Source: Candidatus Sacchlamyda saccharinae
GTDB taxonomy: Bacteria > Chlamydiota > Chlamydiia > Chlamydiales > Rhabdochlamydiaceae
NCBI GenBank assembly: GCA_030408505.1
Contig: JAUHQI010000004.1
Coordinates: 868,001 to 932,000 of the forward strand
DNA: 64,000 nt
Reading direction: 5' to 3'
Under the pieces are notes generated by a model. It saw nothing but the letters and a program-made list of their open reading frames with translations. It made no database searches and was not told the DNA's origin. Numbering within the stretch: the stretch's first letter is position 1; every line of letters begins with the position of its first letter. Positions 1 through 7,455 of this stretch are shown here, piece after piece. The position numbers were made by a program, and so were the translations under genes.

Positions 1-1
1 A

Positions 2-427
2 CAAGTAATTGCAGAAACACTCATAGTCCTCTTTCCTGAGCACAAAGCGACCTATGAAAAAAATTTCAATGACTTAGCACTAGACTTGCAAACTCTTGAT
101 CGCGATTTGAAAAAAGATTTAGCACCCTACAAAGGGGAGGCTCTCTTGGTTTCCCATCCCGCTTTCGGCTATTACTGTGCAGATTATGGACTCATCCAAC
201 TTTCTGTAGAATGTGAAGGAAAAGACCCCCGACCCAAAGACATTGAAGACATTCTTGAAAAAACAAAAATCTATACTGTTCGCTCCGTATTTCTGCAGCA
301 GGGCTTTAATAATCGAGGAGCTCAGCTGATTGGAAAAAAACTTCAATTGCCCATTTATCGCATTGAGCCGTATGCTTATGACTATTTAACCAACATGCGA
401 CAAATTACGGGGCATATCACTAAATGA
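2..427 (+). CDS. Metal ABC transporter substrate-binding protein (ZnuA/TroA type), 3' part
   Basis: The reading frame is open from the window edge, so this is the C-terminal 141 residues of a longer protein. The visible part has the family's second-lobe signature: a metal-ligand histidine in SHPAFGYYCADYGL followed by LSVECEGKDPRP and a final helix ending YDYLTNMRQITGHITK. Proteins of this family bind Zn2+ or Mn2+ in the periplasm and deliver it to the permease. The stop overlaps the ATP-binding gene by 4 bp (ATGA), so substrate-binding protein, ATPase and permease form one translationally coupled operon. Which metal is carried cannot be told from this fragment; zinc and manganese are both possible. 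Confidence 0.85.
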   Translation, partial: QVIAETLIVLFPEHKATYEKNFNDLALDLQTLDRDLKKDLAPYKGEALLVSHPAFGYYCADYGLIQLSVECEGKDPRPKDIEDILEKTKIYTVRSVFLQQGFNNRGAQLIGKKLQLPIYRIEPYAYDYLTNMRQITGHITK

Positions 428-1134
428 CTCTCTCAGTAGAGAATCTTTTTTTCAGCTACGAAAAGCAAACCCCTATTCTTGAAGACGTCTCTTTTTCTGT
501 AGAGAAGGGAAAGTTCATTGGTTTTTTTGGTCCCAACGGGGGAGGAAAAACAACTCTTTTGAAGTTGCTTTTAGGCCTTCAAAGCCCCTCAAACGGCAAA
601 ATATCGGTATTGGGACAAGACCCTTCTGATGTGACAGACCGCCTAGGATATGTCCCACAAGTTCGACGCTTCGATCGGAGCTTTCCCATTTCCGTTTTTG
701 AGGTAGTTTTGCAAGGATGCCTCTCTAAATATAGAGGCTACGGCTCATTCTCCCAAGAGCTGAAGGACAAAGCCTATTCCGCCCTTGAAAAAGTCGGCCT
801 GCAAGATAAAGCAGATGCCCCCTTTGGGACTTTATCCGGGGGACAAATCCAACGAACCTTGATCGCAAGAGCTCTAGCATCAGACCCTGAAATACTCCTT
901 CTCGATGAAGCAACCGTGGGGGTCGACCCCGATGCGTTGAAAGAGATTTTTCGATTTCTCCTCTCTTTACGAGGAACCATCACAATTATTTTAGTGACCC
1001 ACGACCTGCAAGCGATTGCAAGTGAGATGGACTCACTATTTTGCATCAACAGACAGCTTTCGACCTACAGCCCCAAGCAAGTCTGCGATCATTTTTCCAT
1101 GGGTCTTTACCACCCGAGGGAAAAAAATGATTGA
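424..1134 (+). CDS. Metal ABC transporter ATP-binding protein
   Basis: A 236-residue ABC ATPase that powers the adjacent metal importer. Walker A is GPNGGGKTT (residues 36-44), the signature is LSGGQIQR, Walker B is ILLLDEATVGVD and the switch histidine lies in LVTHD. Length and order match ZnuC/MntB-type ATPases. It begins inside the stop of the binding protein (ATGA) and its end overlaps the permease start by 8 bp, so all three are coupled. The domain is complete and has no obvious defects. Substrate is inferred from the neighbours, not from this sequence. Confidence 0.9.
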   Translation: MTLSVENLFFSYEKQTPILEDVSFSVEKGKFIGFFGPNGGGKTTLLKLLLGLQSPSNGKISVLGQDPSDVTDRLGYVPQVRRFDRSFPISVFEVVLQGCLSKYRGYGSFSQELKDKAYSALEKVGLQDKADAPFGTLSGGQIQRTLIARALASDPEILLLDEATVGVDPDALKEIFRFLLSLRGTITIILVTHDLQAIASEMDSLFCINRQLSTYSPKQVCDHFSMGLYHPREKND

Positions 1135-1954
1135 AGCCCTCTTCACCAACCCCTTTCTTTACATGGCTCTGCTTGCAGGCTTTGCGGCTTCTGTGACAAG
1201 CGGGGTGATGGGCTCCTTTGTCGTCATTAAGCGGATTGTCTTTATTGCGGGAAGTATCGCCCACTCAGTCCTTGGAGGGATGGGACTTTTTCTATTTTTG
1301 CAGAGGAAAGTTGGCATTCCCTGGATCTCCCCAATTCAAGGGGCCATCGTAGCGGCCATCATCTCCGCTCTACTGATTGGGTGGATCCGCCTAGAATATA
1401 GACAGCGTGAAGATACCGTGATCGCGGCGCTCTGGTCTACAGGGATGTCTTTGGGGGTGATTTTCATCGCTTTGACGCCAGGGTATAACGTTGAGCTGAT
1501 GCACTACCTTTTCGGCAATATTTTATGGGTAACCCAGAGAGACGTGATTGTCCTCTTTGTCCTCGCAGCAGTTGTGACGACCTTAGTTGCTCTTTTCAGG
1601 CACCAATTTATCTCAATATGCTTCGATGAAGAACAGGCCAAGCTCCAAAAAATTCCGGTGAAATTTTTCTACTTGCTACTCTTGTCACTGATCGCCCTAT
1701 CTGTGGTCCTGCTTATACAGGTCGTTGGAGCCATCCTCGTCATCGCCATGCTCGCCATACCAGCAGCCATCGCTGGCAGCTTCACAGCAAAATTTTCGAA
1801 AATGATGTTTTACGCAGTGCTGATAGGATGCGCTTTTACCCTTGTGGGCACAGGCGCATCCTACCAACTCAACTGGCCACCAGGGGCCACAATTGCACTT
1901 GTCGCTGCAGTTTTCTACTTACTAAGCTTTACGCTCAAGAGAAAATTACATTGA
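1127..1954 (+). CDS. Metal ABC transporter permease (ABC-3 family)
   Basis: A 275-residue integral membrane permease starting MIEALFTNPFLYMALLAG; an upstream in-frame extension was rejected because it lies wholly inside the ATPase gene. The protein has about eight hydrophobic segments and the family-typical N-terminal run GSFVVIKRIVFIAGSIAHSV plus a C-terminal IQVVGAILVIAMLAIPAAIA segment, as in ZnuB/TroC/MntC. It forms the inner-membrane channel of the importer encoded by the preceding two genes. The 3' end overlaps by 9 bp, tail to tail, with a tiny basic-protein gene on the other strand. Confidence 0.9.
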   Translation: MIEALFTNPFLYMALLAGFAASVTSGVMGSFVVIKRIVFIAGSIAHSVLGGMGLFLFLQRKVGIPWISPIQGAIVAAIISALLIGWIRLEYRQREDTVIAALWSTGMSLGVIFIALTPGYNVELMHYLFGNILWVTQRDVIVLFVLAAVVTTLVALFRHQFISICFDEEQAKLQKIPVKFFYLLLLSLIALSVVLLIQVVGAILVIAMLAIPAAIAGSFTAKFSKMMFYAVLIGCAFTLVGTGASYQLNWPPGATIALVAAVFYLLSFTLKRKLH

Positions 1955-2074
1955 CGTCATGCGATTCCACCAATGCGACCAGCCAGTCTTACGACGTCTA
2001 GGCGCAGCAGGTCTTCTGCGTCTGTGAGTTGATGTTGCTTTTCTTCGTGTTGTTTTACGTCTACGTACAGCCAT
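1946..2074 (-). CDS. Tiny arginine-rich protein (42 aa), third gene of small operon
   Basis: This 42-residue ORF starts MAVRRRKTTRRKATSTHRRR and contains about 15 Arg/Lys, then a short aromatic tail (GWSHWWNRM). A clear Shine-Dalgarno (GGAG, 6 nt before the ATG) lies between it and the preceding small gene. It ends 9 bp inside the 3' end of the metal permease gene on the other strand. I do not recognise a named family; the composition resembles the tails of chlamydial histone-like proteins (Hc2) or very small ribosomal/nucleic-acid-binding proteins. From memory, Chlamydia also has tiny unnamed ORFs next to rplU, so this may be a conserved chlamydial gene. Function unknown; nucleic-acid binding is inference from charge only. 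Confidence 0.6.
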   Translation of the reverse strand: MAVRRRKTTRRKATSTHRRRRPAAPRRRKTGWSHWWNRMTSM

Positions 2075-2083
2075 GATTTCTCC

Positions 2084-2227
2084 TTATTTTTTCTCTTGTG
2101 CCTTACTATGCCGGCGCAAAAATTCCTGCCACTTATCGCCCTTCTCCCCCGTAGGCTCTGAAGAGCGCTCTTTCTTTTTTGACTTATCTGATTTTCTAAC
2201 CACTTTTTTCTTCTTCCCGTTTTTCAT
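2084..2227 (-). CDS. Tiny lysine-rich protein (47 aa), second gene of small operon
   Basis: A 47-residue, strongly basic ORF starting MKNGKKKKVVRKSDKSKKKE and ending with an amphipathic segment DKWQEFLRRHSKAQEKK. Its ATG overlaps the stop of the preceding small gene (ATGA), implying translational coupling, and 9 bp separate it from the next one. The motif DKWQEFLRRH echoes EDWQKLFRERF in the upstream neighbour, suggesting the two share a short W-x-x-(F/L)-x-R element and may be paralogues. Function unknown. Coding status rests on the coupled start, the SD-led downstream gene and the biased composition. Confidence 0.6.
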   Translation of the reverse strand: MKNGKKKKVVRKSDKSKKKERSSEPTGEKGDKWQEFLRRHSKAQEKK

Positions 2228-2352
2228 ACGAAAAAGCGCTCTCTAAATAGTTTTTGCCAGTCCTCTTTTGAGCGTCCCTTCCCCTTGCGGTGAGTTTTCA
2301 TCGTCACTTTTGAGCTTTTTTTCCTTTTGTGAGATCGATTAGATCTGGTCAT
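2224..2352 (-). CDS. Tiny basic protein (42 aa), first gene of small operon
   Basis: A 42-residue ORF starting MTRSNRSHKRKKSSKVTMKT and ending KEDWQKLFRERFFV. A Shine-Dalgarno GGAG lies 6 nt upstream of the ATG, and a plausible promoter sits a further 35 bp upstream. It is the first of three overlapping or closely spaced basic mini-genes on the minus strand, running divergently from rplU. Its W-x-x-L-F/F-x-R tail resembles that of the next gene. I do not recognise it; a nucleoid or ribosome-associated role is a guess from the charge and the neighbourhood. Confidence 0.6.
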   Translation of the reverse strand: MTRSNRSHKRKKSSKVTMKTHRKGKGRSKEDWQKLFRERFFV

Positions 2353-2386
2353 ACTTACTCCAAAGTTTTTATATCCCTTTAAATTC

Positions 2387-2415
2387 ATACTATAAATAAA
2401 GAGTTAATTATTCAA
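2387..2415 (-). promoter_or_regulatory. Candidate sigma70-type promoter for the tiny-protein operon
   Basis: On the minus strand TTGAAT and TAGTAT are separated by 17 bp in an AT-rich stretch upstream of the first mini-gene. The predicted start would give a leader of about 25-30 nt containing the GGAG. Sequence match only. Confidence 0.45.
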
Positions 2416-2473
2416 TGCGTTTATTAAAATAAAAACATAACTTTCTTATAATCATAAGGCAAAAAATCTCTTC

Positions 2474-2502
2474 TTGACTCTACACCTATCTTCTCGTATA
2501 CT
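2474..2502 (+). promoter_or_regulatory. Sigma70-type promoter upstream of rplU-rpmA-obg
   Basis: TTGACT and TATACT are separated by exactly 17 bp. The promoter lies about 45 bp before the rplU start, whose GGAGG Shine-Dalgarno is at 2537-2541. It is placed to drive the ribosomal protein-GTPase operon. Confidence 0.7.
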
Positions 2503-2546
2503 TGCCGTATTGAATTGAATAGTGCGAATTTCATTTGGAGGTCGTA

Positions 2547-2858
2547 ATGTACGCGATTATCGAGACCGGTGGTAAACAGTACCGTGTTGAAAAAGGTGAT
2601 GTCATTGACGTCGAACTACTTAGCGCCGAGAAAGGCGGAAAAATAGAATTTAAAAATGTGCTCTTTGCAAATACAGGATCTGCTTCAAAAGTAGGGAAAC
2701 CTAACGTAGATGGGATGATTGTACACGGTGAGCTCATGCAAGAAATTAAAGGCCCTAAGGTCCTCAATTTCAAATACAAGAAGAGAAAGAACTATCGCCG
2801 CAAAGTCGGACACAGACAAAAGTATTCACGAGTAAAAATTACAGAGATTAAGGGATAG
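2547..2858 (+). CDS. rplU: 50S ribosomal protein L21
   Basis: This 103-residue protein starts [18 protein letters not shown], the canonical L21 N-terminus, and ends in the RNA-binding basic region [16 protein letters not shown]. The length equals that of typical L21. GGAGG sits 5 nt before this ATG, which is why I prefer it over an upstream in-frame TTG. L21 binds 23S rRNA in the large subunit. It leads a short operon with rpmA (4 bp gap) and obg, an arrangement widespread in bacteria and shared by Chlamydia. Confidence 0.97.
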   Translation: MYAIIETGGKQYRVEKGDVIDVELLSAEKGGKIEFKNVLFANTGSASKVGKPNVDGMIVHGELMQEIKGPKVLNFKYKKRKNYRRKVGHRQKYSRVKITEIKG

Positions 2859-2862
2859 GCAA

Positions 2863-3120
2863 ATGGCTCATAAGAAAGGACAAGGAGCTTCCCGCAACGG
2901 ACGCGACTCACACTCTAAGCGCCTCGGCATCAAAGCTACGCACGGGGAATTTGTTAAAACAGGAAGCATTTTGATTCGCCAGCGCGGCACGAAATGGAGA
3001 CCCTCAAAAAATGTCGGCGTAGGCCGGGACGATACCCTATTCGCCCTGATCGACGGCACTGTCTCCTACCGCAAATCTAAGCGAACGTATATCTCAGTGC
3101 AGCCTGCTCCCGCCACTTAA
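2863..3120 (+). CDS. rpmA: 50S ribosomal protein L27
   Basis: An 85-residue protein starting [20 protein letters not shown] with the family's GxTxxNGRDS-like segment, followed by [18 protein letters not shown] and [21 protein letters not shown]27 reaches toward the peptidyl transferase centre, its N-terminus contacting tRNA. The start is Met-Ala without a cleavable N-extension of the Firmicute type. It sits 4 bp after rplU and 15 bp before obg, which has an AAGGAG SD in the gap. Confidence 0.97.
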   Translation: MAHKKGQGASRNGRDSHSKRLGIKATHGEFVKTGSILIRQRGTKWRPSKNVGVGRDDTLFALIDGTVSYRKSKRTYISVQPAPAT

Positions 3121-3135
3121 AAGGAGTAGCCCCCG

Positions 3136-4158
3136 ATGTTTGTTGATCAAGTCAAAGTCAAGATGATCGCAGGGAAAGGGGGCAATGGGATCGTTGCGTG
3201 GCGACGCGAAAAATTTCTTCCCAAAGGTGGACCCTATGGAGGAAATGGCGGTCGTGGCGCAAATGTAATCATCCAAGCTGAAGGCAGCATCTATTCACTA
3301 GAAGGCTTCCGCCGCAAAAGAATCCTTAGAGCTCAAAATGGAATGCCAGGCGGCGTGAATCTTCGCCAAGGCAAGTCGGGCGCTCACCTCATTATCAAAG
3401 TCCCCTTCGGAACTCTCGTTAAAGATTCTGAAACGGGCGAAATTCTCCACGATTTTACACCTGAAGACAGCAAGTGGATCGCCTGCGAGGGAGGAAAAGG
3501 GGGGAAAGGAAATAACTTCTTTAAGACCTCGACCAACCGCGCCCCCAATAGGTGCACAGAAGGAACACTAGGTCAAGAGAAAGAATTTGAGCTTGAGCTC
3601 AAGTTGATTGCCGATGTAGGGCTAGTTGGAATGCCTAATGCCGGCAAATCGACCCTCATGACGAAAATCACCCACGCTCACGTTAAAATCGGCGCCTACC
3701 CCTTCACAACCCTCACTCCAAATTTAAGCTACATCCAGTGTGAGGACTATACCCGTATCCTCGTGGCCGACATCCCAGGAATCCTTGAAAATGCCCACAA
3801 AAACAAGGGCCTTGGCCTAGAATTTTTAAAGCACATCGAGCGAACCTCCTCTCTAATCTTTGTCGTCGACGTTTTCCCAGAAGAAGAAGAGCGGACCGCC
3901 CTAAATGATTTCAATATACTGCGCAAAGAGCTAGAGGCCTACAATCCAAGCATGCTCGAAAAAACCTTTGCCGTAGCCCTAAACAAATGTGACAAACCAG
4001 GCGCCGAAGAAAAAATCGCCGCCTTCAAAAAAGACTACCCTTTCGACCCCAGCACCCTTTTTGTCATCTCGGCAAAAGAAGAGGAAGGGTTATCCAGTCT
4101 CATCGAGTCGATGCGAAGATCGAAAACGTCCACTCGTGAATACGAGACCGCCCAGTAA
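3136..4158 (+). CDS. obg: Obg/CgtA family GTPase
   Basis: This 340-residue protein has the glycine-rich Obg fold (about 1-158, with repeated GGxGG) and a G domain: G1 GMPNAGKST (165-173), switch I around FTTLTPN, G3 DIPGI and G4 LNKCD. Obg GTPases bind the 50S subunit and link ribosome assembly to growth control. The length matches the short Obg form without a long C-terminal extension. It is the third gene of the rplU operon. Its last 69 bp overlap, in antiparallel orientation, the 3' end of an MFS transporter gene, so the C-terminal tail (RRSKTSTREYETAQ) is probably poorly conserved. Confidence 0.95.
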   Translation: MFVDQVKVKMIAGKGGNGIVAWRREKFLPKGGPYGGNGGRGANVIIQAEGSIYSLEGFRRKRILRAQNGMPGGVNLRQGKSGAHLIIKVPFGTLVKDSETGEILHDFTPEDSKWIACEGGKGGKGNNFFKTSTNRAPNRCTEGTLGQEKEFELELKLIADVGLVGMPNAGKSTLMTKITHAHVKIGAYPFTTLTPNLSYIQCEDYTRILVADIPGILENAHKNKGLGLEFLKHIERTSSLIFVVDVFPEEEERTALNDFNILRKELEAYNPSMLEKTFAVALNKCDKPGAEEKIAAFKKDYPFDPSTLFVISAKEEEGLSSLIESMRRSKTSTREYETAQ

Positions 4159-5328
4159 CAACGAGCATCCCCCCAGCAAAATAGGCATCTTAGGAAAGAC
4201 CCCCACAAAACCTGCAAAGAAAGGCGCCAGCATAAGAGCTAGTGCCTGCACGGAATGGTAGACCCCTAGAAGCTCCCCCTGCTCATCTTCTGATGCACTA
4301 TCTGATACGTATGTAGATGCGACCGGGTAGAAGAGAGACATCAATAAAATCAGAGGAGGGAGGAGCACCCAGAACAGTGCAGAATTTTCCACAAAACTGA
4401 AAGTTAGCAAAAAAGGTCCTGCCGCAAGCATTGAAAATACCAAAATATTTTTTGTGGGAAACTTACTTATTATGTGGCGAATAAATAGCCCCGCAGAAAG
4501 AGCGTATAAAAGACCCTTAAAAGCATAAAAATTCGCCACTTGCCCCATAGAGTATTTAAACATCCACATAAGGGTCACGCTGATGAACTGTGAAAAATAA
4601 TCCCAGCCAAATACAAAGAAGAAAAAACCTAAGAATGAAAACCGCAAAACTGGGTGCATAAAAGCCATTTTAGCCTGCTTAAATCCCCTGAAAATCTGCA
4701 AGCTTGTCTTTTCCGAAAGGGCCCTAGTTTCTCCAAACTTCCACTTAAGCAAAACCAAATTGAGCAGGGTGCAAAAAAGAGCAACGGCGAAGGGTAGCAT
4801 CGGATTGAACCAAGAAACACGGCTCGGATCACTTAACGCCCCGCCCAAGAAAGGACCGAGAGTAAAACCGATACCAAGCGCCATATTATAGAGAGCAAAA
4901 TTCCGCCCCTTAGTCTCTGGGGTGCTCATATCAGCGACCGCTGCCTGAACGACAGGCATGGTCGCAGCGCAAACACCAAATAGAGCTCGAAAGAGCAGCA
5001 AAAGGGGCAAGCTAGAAAATTTCACCCCTAAAATACCAAGAACATAACCAAGACACCCTATAGAAAGAGCCCAGAGCAGAGTCCCCCTGCGTCCCCTCTG
5101 ATCAGACAAAGAGCCTAAAATGGGGGATACGAAAAATTGCACAAGAGGAGCCAACCCCACAAGGACCCCCATCCACATACCTCGAATAATATCCGGTGTA
5201 TCTGGAGGCAAAATAGAATAGTCAGGATGCATGAGAAGGAACGAAAAAAGAGGGATGACAAGCCCTACTCCGATGTAGTCGAAAAAAGCCACGCAAAGAA
5301 GGAGAAAAAAAGAAAAACGGTCGCGCAT
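4090..5328 (-). CDS. MFS transporter (multidrug/tetracycline-resistance type)
   Basis: A 412-residue, 12-TM permease. The motif A loop is GSLSDQRGRRGTLL between TM2 and TM3, and the protein begins MRDRFSFFLLLCVAFFDYIG, typical of DHA1-type drug or metabolite exporters. I chose this start because the longer in-frame option adds 34 residues antisense to the next gene's promoter. It is transcribed divergently from the nuclease gene and converges on obg with a 69-bp coding overlap. A related but distinct MFS gene follows at 6214. Substrate unknown. Confidence 0.85.
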   Translation of the reverse strand: MRDRFSFFLLLCVAFFDYIGVGLVIPLFSFLLMHPDYSILPPDTPDIIRGMWMGVLVGLAPLVQFFVSPILGSLSDQRGRRGTLLWALSIGCLGYVLGILGVKFSSLPLLLLFRALFGVCAATMPVVQAAVADMSTPETKGRNFALYNMALGIGFTLGPFLGGALSDPSRVSWFNPMLPFAVALFCTLLNLVLLKWKFGETRALSEKTSLQIFRGFKQAKMAFMHPVLRFSFLGFFFFVFGWDYFSQFISVTLMWMFKYSMGQVANFYAFKGLLYALSAGLFIRHIISKFPTKNILVFSMLAAGPFLLTFSFVENSALFWVLLPPLILLMSLFYPVASTYVSDSASEDEQGELLGVYHSVQALALMLAPFFAGFVGVFPKMPILLGGCSLLLGGLVFTSGRFRSSHRLDETG

Positions 5329-5337
5329 AATTTTAAA

Positions 5338-5366
5338 TTGAAATCTGTGAATACAACTACTATGAT
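5338..5366 (+). promoter_or_regulatory. Sigma70-type promoter placed for leaderless transcription of the nuclease gene
   Basis: TTGAAA and TATGAT are 17 bp apart. The -10 box ends only 9 nt before the ATG at 5376 and no Shine-Dalgarno is present, so the message would start within a few bases of the start codon. Confidence 0.6.
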
Positions 5367-5375
5367 AGCATTGAT

Positions 5376-6209
5376 ATGGCCAAAAAGAAACGAAAAACAG
5401 CCGCCTCCAAGAAAAAAAAACTATCTCCATGGCAAATTTTTTCTCTAGGGATAATCGTTGGCCTTGGCCTTTTTTGGCTCCCCATCGACAACGATTTTTC
5501 TACCGCCATTTTCGGGAAAAATGAGCTCTCACCAGCCCCCTCCTCTCCCATCTTTTCAAAATACTTCCCCACGACCACCCCCATCTTGGAAAAAGAAGGT
5601 TTTTTCCTCGCTTATAACGGACAAACGCGCAATGCCCACTGGGTCTATCACAAACTCACACCACACAGCTTAGAACAAAAAACTAAACGCGAAGAGTGTG
5701 ATTTCAAAGAAGAGATAGAAATCCCCACGCACATACGGGCCACAAAAAATGATTATAGAGGATCGGGCTACGATAGAGGCCACCTTTGCGCTGCCGCTGA
5801 TAGCGGATCGCAAAAGGCAATGGAAGACTCCTTCTTTCTATCAAACATTGCCCCACAAACGCCAGCCTTTAACAGAGGCTACTGGAAAAAGCTCGAAACC
5901 CACGTGCGCGACCTGACCAAACAATACCGAGCCGTCCACGTCTTTTCCGGCCCGCTTTACCTGAGCAGCAAAGGGCGAGACGGAAAACGCTACGTCCGCT
6001 ATGAAGTGATCGGGAAAAACAACGTCGCCGTCCCCACCCACTTCTTTATGCTTGTATTCGTTGAACTCCCCACCGACAAAATGCTCGGCAAGGGCTACAT
6101 CCTTCCTAATAAATCGATCGATGCTAGCACCCCCTTAAAAAAATTCTCCGCCACTATTGAAGAAGTAGAAGCGGCTTCCGGAACCCTTTTTACCCAAATA
6201 TTGCCCTGA
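5376..6209 (+). CDS. Membrane-anchored DNA/RNA non-specific endonuclease (NUC1 family)
   Basis: This 277-residue protein has a lysine-rich start, one hydrophobic segment (about 20-37) acting as an uncleaved anchor or signal, then a secreted nuclease domain. The catalytic DRGH motif is at 133-136 (GYDRGHLCAAAD), followed by the metal-site region LSNIAPQTPAFNRGYW (Asn157, Asn166) and WKKLE. The fold matches Serratia nuclease and EndoG, which cut DNA and RNA with a histidine base and an Asn-bound Mg2+. It presumably acts in the periplasm or outside, perhaps in nucleotide scavenging or on host nucleic acid; that is inference. An MFS gene follows after 4 bp, so the two may be co-transcribed. Confidence 0.88.
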   Translation: MAKKKRKTAASKKKKLSPWQIFSLGIIVGLGLFWLPIDNDFSTAIFGKNELSPAPSSPIFSKYFPTTTPILEKEGFFLAYNGQTRNAHWVYHKLTPHSLEQKTKREECDFKEEIEIPTHIRATKNDYRGSGYDRGHLCAAADSGSQKAMEDSFFLSNIAPQTPAFNRGYWKKLETHVRDLTKQYRAVHVFSGPLYLSSKGRDGKRYVRYEVIGKNNVAVPTHFFMLVFVELPTDKMLGKGYILPNKSIDASTPLKKFSATIEEVEAASGTLFTQILP

Positions 6210-6213
6210 ACCT

Positions 6214-7455
6214 ATGACTCCAGAAAAACGACGCAGCTTCTTTTCCCTCCTTTTTGTTTCCGCAATGGACAATTTCGGCCTCGGTGTCGTCTTTGTGATG
6301 TTCGCTCCCCTGCTCCTCTCCCCCGATTATCACTTCGTACCCGTTGACACCTCCGTCGCGGTCCGCAATTTCTATTTAGCAATCCTCTTTATTGCTTTTC
6401 CTCTTACCCAAATCTTTGGCGCCCCCATCCTTGGAGACCTCGCCGATCGGATCGGAAGAAAAAAAGCTCTCTACATCTCCATCATCGGCGTCATTGCAGG
6501 AACGCTTTTGTCTGGCATAGGCTGTCTTTTCTATAGCATCTGGATCTTGCTATTTAGTCGCCTTTTCACAGGATTCTTTGCTGGCAATTTGAGCATCTGC
6601 CTTTCAGCCATTGCAGACCTGAGCCCGACAGAAAAATCTCGCTCGAGAAATTTTGGCATCCTCACCGTAATCTGGGGAATCAGCTGGAACATTGCAATGC
6701 TCGTTGGTGGCTATCTATCTGATCCGTCAAAGTCCTCCTTTTTTAGCCCTGCACTCCCCTTCTGGCTCACCGCAATCCTTACCCTCTTAAGCCTTTTTGC
6801 AATTGCCAAGTTTTACACAGAAACCCATGTATCAAAAGACAATCACCCCTTCAATCTCGTCAAAGGCCTGCACAACATCATACTCTCCTTGAAAATCAAA
6901 GAAACCAGACTCTACTTCCTTGTCATTCTACTCTGGACGCTAGGTTGGGGCCTCTCCGTGCAGTGGTTTGCAGCCTACAGCATATTGAAGTACCAAGCTC
7001 TTCAGACAGAAATCTCCTGGGGCCTTGTCATCCAAGGTTGCTTCTGGATGCTCGGTGGCTCCGTACTCAACCCTATCCTCCTTAAGAGGTATAACTCCCA
7101 CAAAATTGCTATAATTGCCTATAGCTTTTTAACAATAGTCCTTGCTGCAACTCTACTCGCAACAAATTATTGGGTCTTTTGTGCCATCTATTGGATTGCA
7201 GCAGTATTTTCTTCATTTGGCTTTAGCAACAGCATGAACCTCGCCTCCATCCATGCACCAGACGATGTCCAAGGCAAAGTGATGGGCCTCTCTCAATCGA
7301 TGATGTCACTTGGCTTTGTCATCGTCCCGATCATCGGCGGCGTTGTCGGAGGCCTCGATGCCACCTGGTTTTATCCCATTTCGGCAGCGCTCATCCTAAT
7401 CAACGTCCTGCTTCTCTTCATCAACAAAGAAAAAAAGGCTTATACTCATGAATAG
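6214..7455 (+). CDS. MFS transporter
   Basis: A 413-residue, 12-TM permease with motif A GDLADRIGRKKALY and an N-terminal FVSAMDNFGLGVVFVMF segment typical of TCR-type MFS exporters. It lies 4 bp after the nuclease gene and its end overlaps the next lipoprotein gene by 8 bp, forming a three-gene transcription unit. It resembles the MFS gene at 4090 in architecture (both have a P-D-Y/F loop after TM1) but is clearly diverged. Substrate unknown; association with a secreted nuclease would fit uptake of degradation products, but exporters of this subclass are more usual. Confidence 0.85.
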   Translation: MTPEKRRSFFSLLFVSAMDNFGLGVVFVMFAPLLLSPDYHFVPVDTSVAVRNFYLAILFIAFPLTQIFGAPILGDLADRIGRKKALYISIIGVIAGTLLSGIGCLFYSIWILLFSRLFTGFFAGNLSICLSAIADLSPTEKSRSRNFGILTVIWGISWNIAMLVGGYLSDPSKSSFFSPALPFWLTAILTLLSLFAIAKFYTETHVSKDNHPFNLVKGLHNIILSLKIKETRLYFLVILLWTLGWGLSVQWFAAYSILKYQALQTEISWGLVIQGCFWMLGGSVLNPILLKRYNSHKIAIIAYSFLTIVLAATLLATNYWVFCAIYWIAAVFSSFGFSNSMNLASIHAPDDVQGKVMGLSQSMMSLGFVIVPIIGGVVGGLDATWFYPISAALILINVLLLFINKEKKAYTHE

